In this document: in pieces, positions 33,042 to 45,600 of the stretch
Layout: each line of letters opens with the position of its first letter
How positions within the stretch are numbered: the first letter of the stretch is position 1
NCBI GenBank assembly: GCA_030704615.1
Contig: CM060731.1
Span: 24,740,001 to 24,804,000, forward strand
Source: Takakia lepidozioides
Taxonomy: Eukaryota > Streptophyta > Takakiopsida > Takakiales > Takakiaceae
Direction of reading: 5' to 3'
Length of the DNA stretch: 64,000 nucleotides
Notes under the pieces: generated by a model
The model's input: only the letters and a program-made list of their open reading frames with translations
Database searches by the model: none
What the model was told of the DNA's origin: nothing
Position numbers and translations under genes: made by a program

Positions 33042-36000
33042 CTAAGGTTTCTTCTTGAGAGTGATCCCATCACATACAAAACCTTCAGCAAACCTAGAGA
33101 ACTGAAGTGACAAGCCATCACCAGCCTCTGGCAATACCACATGATGCTCGCAATGCTGAGGTGACTGGCACAGGCTTGCAGAGCTCAAACCAGAGCGCTG
33201 AAGTAAACACTCCTCTTCTTCCGCAGACAGATGCTGAATAGAAGCCTTCATCACAACCCCACCAACAAAATACAGTTCTTGCATGGCACTAGTATCAGGT
33301 ATTCATCAAAGCTCAATTTTGCCCATTGATCAGCAAGTAGCACTAGAAACTGATGAGGCTAAGTCGTTTAGGTGAGTATCTTCCCTCTCCATCTTCACTG
33401 TGAATCTAGACATCAAAAACTGCACAATGCATATGAAACTTCCTTATTCACAGGTGCCTAAAGGCTCAGCAACACTTGATTGCAGCACGAAAAATCCCCG
33501 CAGTGTCAACTTCAAGCTGTGGTTAGCACTGTTCCAAAGTTTGAGAGTCCCAGGAAGTACTTCACAATTCATAAGATGGACTTACCGATGCAACTGCTGG
33601 CCTGATATTGATGTTCTTAGGGCTTTTAGGAGAGGTCTTGGGACTGTGGCACCTCTCCTGAGATCTTGGTGAGCAACTGAATTTGCAGTCCTGTGGATAG
33701 GAGGCATGTCGAAGGCATCAGATGCAAGCACTTCACGCAGAGCAGGCGATGATTTGAAGCAGAAGATCTCCTTCAAGTTGCTATGCCAGACAACAAAGGG
33801 CTTTTCCTCTAGCTTCATTGGTACAACAAGAACTGAAGCTGTTGCTCATTCACATGCATCAGATGGACCCACAGAGGGCACTGCTGGCCTCGTTTAGCTT
33901 TTGAAGGCCTGTAGGAGATGTCTTGGGACTGTGGCACCTCTCCTGAGGTATTGGTGAGAAACTAATTTGCAGTCCTGTGCATAGCAAGTATACGGAAGGC
34001 ACTAAATACAAGCCTAGTATGAGGCATTTGAGGCAGAAGATTTCCTTCAAGTGGTTGTGGACAACCAAGGGCTTTCATGTACCTACAGTTCCTGGACAAT
34101 GAATAAATGTACTCGTAAGATGTTTGCGGTAATCTTGTGGCCATAGACCCTGGACAAAGAATAAAGCAAGCTTGCATGTGTTGAATGCACTCACACTTAA
34201 TAAAATTGTTGGCCTGTCATCAATCCTTCTAGGACTTGTTGGACAGGTATGTGGGGGCGTTGGCCAGCAACTTCGACGCCACTCCTCAGGTGCACATTTT
34301 CTAGGGGACGGATTTTGCAATTCACACTGCTCCTGTAGTGGAAACAAGAAAACATCTGAAATTGTGGTTTGGGTGCAAGCATGGGCCATCAAATAACAGA
34401 ATACCACTATCTCATGTCTTTCTTGCAGCAACAAAGGAACCCCAGATTCATGTTTGTTAGATGGACTTACTGTTAATGGAATTGCTGTTTTGAGATGCAG
34501 CCTTCTAGGGCTTGTAGGAAATGACTTTGGGGGTGTTGCACTGTGACTGGAACATCTCTCCTCAGATGTTGCTCTAGATGACAAAGATTGTAATTTATGT
34601 CCCTCCTGTGTTGCACGTTAAAAAATCAGAAGAGATTACAACAGAAGCACTAACTACAGATACTTACTTTTTCAAGCAGAGGAAAATTGACTAAGTGGCC
34701 AAAGGAGACATCAAACACCTACCATGAAGGTGCCTACTTGGAACAGAAATGGAAGTAAGCTTTCAATCACATTGGCATACAAGACCTTGGATTTTTAGAT
34801 CTAGGAGAAGGCTTGCTGGGTTGCCCTTCCTCTGACTGGCCTTCTGAATTGTCAGTCTAGGAAGTGAAAGCACCAAATTGCAGTATCCTTTTAAAAGGCC
34901 TCATACCTACACAGCCAGCACTGTAGTATGATAGAATTATTTAAACAAAAGAGTTTCAATCCAATCGCTGACTAGAACCATTGAACATTTGATGTAGCTT
35001 AATTTGGAACAATTCAAGATTTGTGCTGTCAAATACAATTCATCAGAGGGAAGAACAAGGAGAATACTGAGACCATGTTTATTGAGAAAATGGAGGTTGG
35101 TTCCATTTACGAGATCTTATGATGACAGCCAGGGGGTAAAACACTCACAGGCAACAGTGTAGCAAGTCCACTCTTAGCTCTTAAAGGGCAGCAGGGCCTG
35201 GGGACTTCTTTCTGAGAGTGCTCCCTTATTGGACATACTGTTGTAGGAGGATCCAACTGTAATGCAGATAACAAGTATATGAAAGGTATCGGACCACAAG
35301 TACTGAATACACATGTAATGATGTAGCCACAACAGGACTGCCACATTGACCAAGTGCAGGCATGCTAGGACTTACTAACACAGCATGAACATCGAACATC
35401 AGGGCTTGCATTGTTGTGCCTGGGGTCCCAAATATAAACAATATAGTCTTCATTCAGAATGAACCTTGATTATTGTCCGCACAGTAGAAAATTAAACTGT
35501 AAAGGAGTGATGCAGCGCTCTCAATAGTATTGGTGTATGTATTTTGTGGAACAGCTTACCTCACATCTGCGATCCATTTTGGTAGTCAAGTGCTTGTTAC
35601 GTATTATTCCCTTTGGGCACCTCCCAACTTCCACTGGATAAAAACAACCTGTCTGATTTAACACAAACCCCGGGAGGGCCCCCAGCTCACCTATGTGAGT
35701 ACACAAACAGGAGACTCCAAAGACTCATGTTGTCACTGCACAATGCTAGACATGCTTTCAGATGTGGATACACTCATTTAGGTCAAACAGAAGCAGATGC
35801 ACTGCTTTATGTGCTGTAGGTTGTCTCAATTATGTTAGCCAAAATCTCTAGGGCTAACAATCACATCTTTCGAGATCTCGGGTTGTTTCATGGATATGAA
35901 GTGAATGTGATTTGTCCGTGTCCAGCTGGTCAACGAGATTCAAGCAGCAGAGAATCAAATACAGACAAGAATATCCCAAATACAGACCACTTAGTCTGAC

Positions 36001-37608
36001 ATCTGTTTGTGTGATGTGGAGAAGAGACATCAACCTTCTTGCCAGGGTGACGCTGGAGCTTCACCAATTCGTTGTGTTTCCTTTTACACAGCTGCACACA
36101 CCATGGACATCTGTGAATATTTACCATGCCTTGTGTATGTCACAAGCTTACATGACTAGGATCTCAAAGGAAAATGCTAATACATTCTTCTGTTGTCACC
36201 CAGTTCTATCGTCACTGCAATGTAATGTGCGTCTGAGATTCTGGATTTCCTTCCAATGGAGGTAAATTGATCCCTTCACCTGGTAGCGAAGATGCCCCCT
36301 TATCAGCAACTAACATCATGCAGGCGTACAGTCTCGCAACTGCGTACTGAAATGAGAGGACATATGTGGAATTGTGTTAAATGCAGTCACATGAAAGCTG
36401 GTATTCCTCACAGCACAACTGTTGTCTAAGCTCACAAGTTCTGCATACCTGGATAACATCATGTAAGAAGATAAGTTTCCGCTCAGCAAATCCCCTTGAG
36501 AAAATCTGTAACATACAAGACATGCTTCAGCACAGCCATGGGAAAATCTGTGTGATTTAGAGGAGGCAGGTGCCAATCCCATATTAGGAGTTGAAACCAG
36601 CTAAAAACAGTTTACTTTCTGCTCAACTTCTGTATGAAAGCCGAGGTGCAGAAGTGTGCAGTATTTGCAATGGTACTATTTAGCAAAACGTTTGATTCCC
36701 CTCTGCACCTCCCTGCTACAAAGGGAAATCACCTTGCAGGCTCAGGAAGGCGAGTAGACTAGTGATCAGGGACTACCTGAGACAGAGTAAGAGGACACCG
36801 GTAATGGAACTCCTTCCGAAGGGATCTGATAACGCACTCCATAAACCGCTGTTTCATGATCCAACCATTCTCACATAATCTATTGCACAGTCTACCAACG
36901 AGATGTCTTTGGAGTCGACAACTAGACGCGAGACAGGGCATAGAAGGTACATTTCCCTGAAAATTGTACCTGGTAGTACTTGCTTGAATAACGGTGTACA
37001 CGCATAAAACTTCTGATCTGTTGCTTTAGTCAAGATTAATTTGGCACCTTTGTTTGCAGCTGACATCACTTCTAGTCACTAAATTCACTGTGAAACTAGC
37101 ATTGTAATTCATCATTCATGACTTCATAATGGTCGAGAGAAGTGGCTCACGAGGTCACTTTTGGCGTACAGTTCATAGCCATTGACGGACAGGAAACGGG
37201 CAACATGCCGCGAGTATCCAAGCAATACATAGTGCAATAGAGGCAAAAAAGCTGCAGGGGTCCCATTTTTTGTTCTGCTTGCAACACCCACCACTGTATA
37301 TTAACGCAAAGTTACAGCAATATTCAACTTCGACATCCCTGAGAAACCGAGGAGGAACAAATTCCGAGATTGCATCCTCACTTAAACACTTTAATTCGTA
37401 GTTAGCGAACAGACTGAAGGAGGATCAAAACTGAAGGTATGTCATGATTAGGTTTGTGGAAATATGATATGCAGAGTTCTTCAAGCTCCAGTAAGACATC
37501 TTCGTGAACCACGGACAAGGTTCTCCGGAGCTCTACAGAGTCCGCAATCAGTTGGATCGATAAATTGAAGACAGTAAGCCAAGATAACATACAAGGCTTT
37601 TCTTCCAA
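33042..37608 (-). CDS. Unrecognised multi-exon protein with duplicated Ser/Pro-rich exons (partial model)
   Basis: I do not recognise the family. Well-supported exons on the minus strand: about 37440-37608 (VELRRTLSVVHEDVLLELEE), 36970-37023 (RSFMRVHRYSSKYYQ), 36777-36956 (GRLCNRLCENGWIMKQRFM), 36449-36505 (IFSRGFAERKLIFLHDVIQ), 36280-36346 (YAVARLYACMMLVADKGASS), 35560-35652 (FYPVEVGRCPKGIIRNKH), 35149-35256, 34786-34856 (PSKPSPRSKNPR), 34471-34605, 34195-34332, 33586-33690 and a last exon of about 33042-33285 ending KKKP-stop. Many are phase 0 at both ends. Exons 34471-34605 and 34195-34332 are homologous and both end in PTSPRR. The SPRR/SPRK-type sites fit CDK phosphorylation consensus. 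The Leu- and Arg-rich N-terminal half looks helical. A replication or cell-cycle regulator is possible but unproven. The true start and a few linking exons are not found. Confidence 0.6.
33890..33974 (-). pseudogene. Decayed duplicate of the DCKFSCSPRSQERCHSPKTS exon
   Basis: Aligns base for base with exon 33586-33690: CAG acceptor, GACTGCAAATT, then ACCAATACCTCAGGAGAGGTGC. It has lost one C after GACTGCAAATT and shows no donor equivalent to the GTAAGT of the intact copy. The upstream intronic flanks of the two copies also match (ACTTGAAGGA..ATCTTCTGC), so the duplication included the intron. Confidence 0.6.
34091..34165 (-). mobile_element. 41-bp LINE 3'-end insertion with 17-bp target-site duplication
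   Basis: CCTGGACAATGAATAAA (34091-34107) and CCTGGACAAAGAATAAA (34149-34165) flank 34108-34148. Read on the minus strand, the insert corresponds to the last bases of the LINE at 28177-30402 (ATGGCCACAAG.TTACCGCAAAC, then CTTACGAGTACA). It lies in an intron of the Ser/Pro-exon gene. Confidence 0.75.
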
Positions 37609-38739
37609 CTTATAAAAAGAGTTCAGAAAATGGCATAGGATGTGTACCCTTGCGTATCAAGGGCATGGGGATAGGAGATTGAGCGCAGCTGCAAACGCAA
37701 GCGCTCCAAATTCCCTTTCACATCGCCTGTTGCCATGCATCCCCTCTTTCTCTCCGTTCACTAGAATGCGCAGGCCATGAATACGTTATAAAAGCGCACT
37801 GAAAAGTTTAACCTTTCCCAAAACTGAAAAAGCCCTTGGGAGGCTCCATAACGCAATAAGAAGAGGCAGGACCCCAGCGACGAGGTTTACAAAAGAAAAT
37901 GACAGATGAAACCAGAGAGATGAGGAAAAAGAAGACAGAAAGCAAGAGCAAGAAGATAAGGTCAACTAAGCAGTGAAAGCTAGTAGAGCATCCTTAACCA
38001 AAAGGCACCGAAATTTTGTTATTACCATGCTCCACCTTCACATAAAAAGGCTCCATCACCTACTCCCAGTTAAATTCAGTACTTGTATTCAATACAGGTT
38101 CTCTTTGCCACATAATCGGCTATGGAGGACGCTAGGAAAGCCCCGGAAACGAAAGGGTCTCGAATAGCATCTTGCCAGAAACGTGTTTCAAAGTGCTTTT
38201 TCATCAACAACTACTGAAATCTCGGCAAACACTTTCTCAAATCCTTTGTTCTTCTTGCATATATGCGGTCGGAAAATTCACAGGGCTCACACGTGGTTAT
38301 GCCAAAACCACATTTAAAATATCTGTGTCCTCGACACAAGTGCAATCTCGCGGGCTACAATTCTCGCGGGCTACAATTCCCAGATTTCTCGACCAAAAAC
38401 GACCACCTCAATTCCTTCCTTACAATCCCCCGAAAGAGCATAAAGAAAAGCAGGCATTGTCATAGTGCACTGACCCCTGGAGCTCGAGAGAGACACAGAG
38501 GGACACAGAGAGAGGGAGAGAGAGCTGGAAAAGAGGACGGGGGGCAGGCCAAGAAAACGCCAAGCAGAGTGGGCGGGAAAGCCGAGCTTCTTTCACCGCC
38601 GATCCGCCGGTCCGCCGGGCGACACGATCGGACGGTTATTGGCAGCCAGATGTTAAGTTGAGAGATAAAGGACCGTTGGATATCACGGGTAAGTAAACCT
38701 CCCTCTTCGCGTGACTGCCGCGCTACACATGCGGGCGAC

Positions 38740-38850
38740 CCCCTTGTCTCTCTCTCTCTTTCTTTCCTTTCAATTCATAAGCTCTATGAGCTTTCCGCGG
38801 ACGTTATAAAGCACCATTTCATTTCATTTCCTTTCAATTCAATTCCTGCA
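38740..38850 (+). repeat. LINE-like tail repeat, copy in plus orientation
   Basis: ATAAGCTCTATGAGCTTTCC, GCGGACGTTATAAAGCACC, then (ATTTC) repeats. It is the same terminus as the 25.5 and 26.0 kb copies but inverted, with the AAGCTC-TAT-GAGCTT hairpin intact. Confidence 0.6.
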
Positions 38851-39035
38851 GTGACAGAGGCTGGTTTTCCATTACGAAGATCAGAGATGCCTTGCGGCTT
38901 ATCTGCAAAAGGCTCTCGCGATCACAGAATCACTGGAGGTGGAGTTTGTGGTCGTCAGGCCGGAGTGACCCTGTAAGTTAGTGCAGATGTTTGGGCTCAC
39001 TGTCTCGTCAAATGTTCTGTCTTCTCTTTTTCTTT

Positions 39036-39276
39036 CAAATGTCTATTTAGATCTTTGAGCTTCCATTGAGAAACATCCAGAATAGTTCTAAGTTCAAATT
39101 GGCAAAGGAAGAATACAGAATCAAATGTCTATTTAGATCTTTGAGCATCCATTGAGAATAGTTCACAGTTCAAACTGGCGAAGGAAGAATACAGAATCAA
39201 ATGTCTATTTAGATCTTTGAGCATCCATTGAGAAACATCCAGAATAGCTCAAAGTTCAAACTGGCAAAGGAAGACG
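39036..39276. repeat. Three tandem units of about 76-86 bp upstream of the MADS gene
   Basis: Units start CAAATGTCTATTTAGATC at 39036, 39122 and 39198 and continue TTTGAGCATCCATTGAGAA ... TTCAAACTGGCAAAGGAAGA. The middle unit lacks AACATCCAG. Each unit contains TCTATTTAGA, a short inverted repeat that is A/T-rich like MADS-binding sites but shorter than a full CArG box. The array ends about 420 bp before the start codon. Confidence 0.8.
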
Positions 39277-39695
39277 AAGGAAACAAATCAATTTAAAGGT
39301 TGTTTACGGGCAGCTCTAGGAGTATATATATCACAAGTGAATCTTCGCATTCAGCTTCCTTTCTATACATCCTCGCCTGGGTCGGTTTTTGTGAGTAAGT
39401 AGTGAATCCATTACACAATGTTGAGCCTCCCATCCTCCATATCACTAAGAACTTCGGGTGCATGTGGTCCACACTCCACACTCTGTAAGCTAAAAAAAAG
39501 TAGCATTTAAATATAGCAATCTAAAAGGGGCTGTCAAAAAACTTTTCCTGTGACTGGGATAAGCACGCCTAAAAAAGAGGCAACCGGTGACCATCCAGTG
39601 TGAAAGAGGCTGTAAATATAGCCTCGGCATCGGCACGTCTTCATGATCTCTCAGTTTTGTCAGCATAGATCTCTTTTTTTCCAAATTGGTGTGCG

Positions 39696-42600
39696 ATGGG
39701 TCGGGTAAAGTTAGCGATTAGAAGGATTGAGGCTAACAGTAGCAGGAATGTGACATATGCAAAGAGGCGTCAGGGGCTTATCAAGAAGGCATACGAGTTA
39801 TCCACGCTATGTGATGTCGACATTCTGCTCATTATGTTCTCCCCCACGGGGAGGCTTAGTCAATACAGCAACTGCAGGTAGAACTTTTCTTTTCTCTTGT
39901 GTGTTGTCATCTTGCAACGTCTGTCTAAGAAATCTCCATCATACTTGAAATGGTGAAGTTTAGAGATTCATCCCCACGTAAAAGTGGCAGTTGCAGCATG
40001 GAACTTAGAATTACCATCGTTTATCCATAGCTCTAGTGCAATCATTTTATCATTAACTCACTGCCAAGAGTTAACAAGAGAAAACCTTGTTGCACAACAA
40101 AGTACTGAAGAATGATCAATACGTGTACTTAGATTGATCCAGCACCATAATCCCCACACCAGGAGGCAGCAGTTGGAATCAGTTGAGAGTTAAGTTTGTC
40201 AAATCTGCGAGCTTAAATTAGAATCAATAAGATTGAAAGTGATAAAGCAGTTATGAGTCATGTAGGTAAGGGAATGATTGTCACGGGTGAGCAGTATGGA
40301 ACAGGGCATAAGGCGGTTTGCAAATCTGCGCTTTGAGGAGCGCGACAAGAGGTATGTGTGCACAGCTCGTGCAAAGTTTTTGTTTGTCAGATCAACTCAT
40401 GCAAGCTCAGAGCACCTTCTAATTAAACTAGAAATTTAGTTCACGGACTTGGTCAAGTTGAGTCCATTTTGGTGGTGTGATTTGATGTGCGCAGCTACGA
40501 TGAGATGGTGGACAAATTCCGGTGTTGTAACATGCGGGATGAGCGCCATCAACACAGGTATGTTTCCAAGCTATTTTATCCTAATCATAACGTACTATCC
40601 GATTTAAATATTAGATTTTGATCAAACTTTAAAAAAGAAGAAGATTTGTATAGGGGATATTAATTTTAATTTCAAGATCTCAAACTATGTTAACTACAAA
40701 TCAGATTACGGATGAAAACTAGATTAAGGTAGAAATTTGATGAGCTTACAAATTCTATCCGTGTAGGTAATTATTTCCATTATTATCTGTGTTTTAATCG
40801 AATTATTAATTAAAGATAATATTAAAAAATAACAGACCAAATTATCTATATTTATATTATAAACATATTTTTTATAGTATTACATATAAGTGATTTAAAA
40901 TTTAGGAATGTACATATATGTATAATAATTTTAATTCACCAAAAACTACATTACATGAATTTTCCTAAATACCCAAGGTTTGCAAGTGGTATGGTAGAGA
41001 GACTCCCCCCACCTTCCCCCCAAAATTCAAGTGGGTTTTTGTTGTTGATCAAGTCCACTTCTGTGTCATGTCATTTATTGCCGATTAGAGCGACTCAATT
41101 GACAAACCTGCTGTAGGTAACCCACAATTGTTGCTTGGGGCATGGGGTCATGTCGATGCGGTGTTCTTGCATCCAGAAAGTTGAATCAAAGCGAATCAGA
41201 CGAGGTAAGCCATCACAATAGATATCTATGTCCTCATTGCAGCTTCATTTACAACTTAATACATGCCAACTTATAACCTACTTGTATGATGTTGGTAAGA
41301 TACGGTGATATTAAACTTGGATATTTTCTCTAGATTATGGACATGCATACAATACTAATTAAGCTAATAGAGGTGGTATAAGTGCAGTGGCTCAACAATG
41401 TCTTGGTGAAGCTCGCAATAGACAACGACTCAATGGCTTCATGTCAGCAACATCTCAATCTAGTTCCTGATGTCGGGCCAAGCAAGTAAGATATAATCTG
41501 CCTCAATCTAGTTCCTGATGTCGGGTCAAGCAAGTAAGATATAATCTGCCTCAATCTAGTTCCTGATGCCGGGCCAAAGCAAGTAAGATGTAATCTGCCT
41601 CAATCTAGTTCTTGATGCCGGGCCAAGCAAATAAGATGTAATCTGCTAACTAACCAACTTGGGGACAAAAAAAAAGAAAAAGAAAAACATCTCTTAGTCT
41701 CGGTCTCTTCAATCTTGATTTTATGTTTCTACGTAATTTCTTTACACAAGGTGCAATTTGATGTGTGTTGACAATGTTTCAATGTACATAACACATACAT
41801 ATGTGTATATATATATACAGTTTACAGCTCTTCATTCTAGTGATCATAGAACCATAAATGTTGTCCAATTAATCTATGAAACCTAGACTAGAATGGAGCG
41901 GCTAATTAAGTGGACAGATTTGTAACAATTGACAGCGCAAATATTGGGGGCAACATCTTTGACGAAGCCACAAATGTGGTAAGGCATTCCAATCTTTTAC
42001 TTTCAATTAGGTCTACTCATTCCCATTTTTTGGGTTCAGTTTTTGTTATTTGTACTCACTGTCCAGTTGGCAGTCAAGAACAACTGAATTTTAGTTAGTA
42101 AAGGAGTTTGCCTAGTATAGTGATTATGATGAGCATGTTAGCGTGAGTCGGGCTGCGCCACAGAACCCAGCAGGCCCTGAATGTATGACACTATCTTTGG
42201 CGTTACAGGGAGTTTTTCGGGCTCAAGGGTGGTAGGCTACTCTAGGTTATTGACTAGAAGTTTTGCGGAAACATGCCACTATGGAGAACTTACAAAAAGA
42301 CTCACTGTCCCTGTGTATACAGAGTTTGAAGTTTCAGCAAATACAGTTACTTGAGCACCAAATACAAACGGTGGAAAATGGACGGTGTGGTTCTTTTACT
42401 TCACAAAATGTTTGGTGGCTCAAATGACTTAATAATTTAACTTAAATCAAATGAACAAAAATTACATATTAAAGAAATGTATGCTAGGTTTAATCCGAAT
42501 GTGAAACAAAGTTGGGGGCAAGTCATTATTAACTAAAGTTTATTCTGAACTTTATTCTTTATCATCATGTTATTGACAAAATTATGAAGATATAAAAATA

Positions 42601-45600
42601 GTGGAGAAACTATTCGATATGAGATTATTCTTAACAGAATTTTAAGCAAAATGATAATCATTTACTGATCACATTGACTATACTATATGTTTTATTTTTT
42701 ATTAAATATAGAGTTAATGAATTACAAGCTTTGACAGAATTTCACTCAATATTATGGCGATTATCTCAGCTCGGAATATCGTTAAAATTTATATATTTAC
42801 CATGTATTTGTAGTTTTCAATTTTTTCGTTCTTGTCAGTGCACTTTGCGAGTCAAAATTATTAATCATGACCTAAGTTTTGCTATATAGTCTAGATAATA
42901 TTTTGATGACATCGAGTCTCATACATACATACATATATAAAGGCCCAAATTTTGATATTTGTGAGTCAGGATCAGTCATAGATAAGTAGATAGCGTGTTA
43001 CAATTATTTATATCACAAATATGTAAGATATAATTAGTTGATGTGATCATTGGGCCTGTGTTTGCAAGGACATCAGGTTATTTTCTGGGGATACTCGTCC
43101 AGTGAGTGATCAGACAATGTTGGAGCAGCTGGTGTGGATGGAGACTCAATTGACACACTCCTTGCAACAAGTACAGAGTCGCAAGGTACATCCTTATAAC
43201 CAGTTTCAATAATTTATATTACTGTAACTAAAATCATTCTTCAAGTTATAATGCAATGGAATCGGCGCCTTACTAAGTTTGCCATAATAATAATGTTAAT
43301 AATAATGCAGACAGATACTATTATTTCACTTTTTGGGAGCCAATTACATGCAAGGTTGGATTGGCCCACGGCCTCCATTAGCTATCCCGACGGTTGGCCG
43401 AGCCGTTAGTGAACAACCCTCTAGGCCTTAAAATAGCCACCAAAGGAGCCATTCCCTTAGGGTAAAGACGTAAAGACCGATGTTGGCCGGTTTGGCATCT
43501 GGACATGCACATCCGACGGTTATTTGCCGCTTATGCACATATGCATAACCGGAAAGTGCAGCGCCCGCAGGAACCGGCTATGAAAGGGAACCGGCAAATC
43601 ATCGAGCTTCCTAACCGGATAGAGAACTGGTTGTAAGGGTGTTATACCCGGCGCAAGATATGGAGCAAATGTGGATGGCGTAGAGGCTGTTCTAGATATT
43701 ACAGGTCTAGGGGTTGGTGATGGTACTAGTTCAACACATTACATATGGACAATCCTGAGTGGAATGTTACGTCTTACTAGTAATAATACGTTACAATGGT
43801 TGGGGAGATTAGGTGCACAACATTGAGAATATCCAAGTAGAGATGAAATTAATTAGTTGGGCATATGGCTAAAACAATAGTTGTAAGTTGTAAGCTAAGT
43901 GTATTATAGGGGCAGAGCCCAGCCTGAAGGCGCAAAGATATATGATAGGGTTAAACGCTTCAGCCCCAGACCCACAGGCCAATCGATGAGTGGCTTACCA
44001 CCAGGGCACAACCCTCTTGTGTAGTTTTACACATGTACACAAAAATGCTAGAAGGAGAAAAATGGATGAATCACCGGTACCATGGAACTGACATTTTTTA
44101 AGATGGCATAACCGGTAGAGATTGAGAACCAGACAGAAAAAAAAGCAAAAAAAAATTCATGTGTTTAATGAGAACTTGTAACCGAGATGTTTTTCAAACC
44201 TATGGGTATACCTTGCCCCGACCATCCATTTTTTTCAAAGAGTAGGCGATAACCGGGACCGGAAGAGGGCTTAAAACATGGTACCCCGCCAACACTGATA
44301 TAGATCTGCCAAAAAAAAATTGTTTGTACTTATCGTGCACTTAAAAACAAGAATTCATCGGAGTGCATTCCGCCTGGCTGAATATCCCCATCAGCTTCGT
44401 CAAGTGCATTTGGACGATGTGGAATGCACCCCTTAGATTTCTTTTACTTCCAATGAGAAGTTTTTCTTAAATTTTTTGGCAGTTCTTTACGCAGGGAAAG
44501 CCTCCACTGAGGGCATTCCCCTATACTTAGAGGCAGATAATTATATTTATTACTGAGTGAATAGAAATATAAATTTATTTTAAATTAGTGATTGGGTAGC
44601 ATCAGGATCCAAACCCTTGAACCCTTCATGAGCTTCTTATTTCCTTATTGTGCATACTAATAAGTGAAAGAATGACTTACGTCGTTCCATAATGTGTTTT
44701 CTCACATGCATATAGATATTTCAGAGTAATTGCAGACCATTCCGAATCAAGCTCTAAACACTAAAGGTAGTGTGACCCCAGAGTCTGACCGCATAATGAT
44801 GGTAAATTAGGAGTTTTTGGAGCATGCATGCAAAACTGGAATTTACCAAGGAAATGTTTTGGGTGCGTCACATGAGGTACTTTCTGAATTTGTCAATTAT
44901 TTTCAGTATATGTATATATACTATACTCTCAAATTAGACCTAAACTGCTCGTGTCATTTTTTGTATTACATAATTTATTTAACAATAGAGTATGATGTTT
45001 GTTGACATCATATTTCTCATGATCATGGTACCGATCATAATATTATGAATACGCAATAATAAATGTTTGTGTATCTCAATCACCATTCAAACCACAAATC
45101 GATGTTCAATATCACAATGTTTCGCCTCATTGATATATTAGAGTAATATTAATTATACCTTTGTTTTGCCAACTCTAGTAGGATCTGAATATTGAGAATT
45201 ACATTTAAATGATAATTATAAAACCAGAAAAGGGAAACGACACGATAAGAAAAAAAATTAGACTTAATTATTAGCTGATGTCATTGTTGTTTCCATTTTG
45301 TTACCTTTCCTCATATGCAAATTTTGTTCTCGAATGAAGAATACTAGATAGTCATCTTGTGATCTTTCCATTTGTTGATATTCAAACCATGTTAAATAGT
45401 CCTTATGATATTTTATAAACTTCTAATATGTATACAAACATTTATATTTAGTCCAATTGTATTCAATTTATGACTAGTTGTCGATTATACTTGAACTGTA
45501 CGTGTTATATTTATATGTCACATCCAGCTCTATGCCCGAGGGTCATTGCCACCAATGGCACATATCACAAGCTCATATATGCAACAACCCGCAATTTGGC

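Larger units (their letters stand above)
37620..39690. promoter_or_regulatory. Divergent intergenic region between the Ser/Pro-exon gene and the MADS gene
   Basis: Holds GA-rich (38480-38530) and CT-rich (38740-38765) microsatellites, a LINE-like tail repeat at about 38740-38850, the triple repeat at 39036-39276 and a TATA-like GTAAATATAG at about 39612, some 80 bp before the MADS start codon. No further gene is recognised. Confidence 0.5.

Noticed and set aside
33042-37608. Naming this gene Treslin/Sld3
   Set aside because: Repeated CDK-type sites and helical exons are suggestive only; I cannot see a diagnostic motif.
39036-41646. CRISPR-like arrays from the tandem repeats
   Set aside because: Units are contiguous without unique spacers, and this is a plant nuclear sequence.
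44736-44766. An additional small MADS exon ([10 protein letters not shown])
   Set aside because: Has AG and GT edges, but joining it shifts the next exon (44811-44876) into a stop; the direct join gives RKEFLEH, which fits the family.
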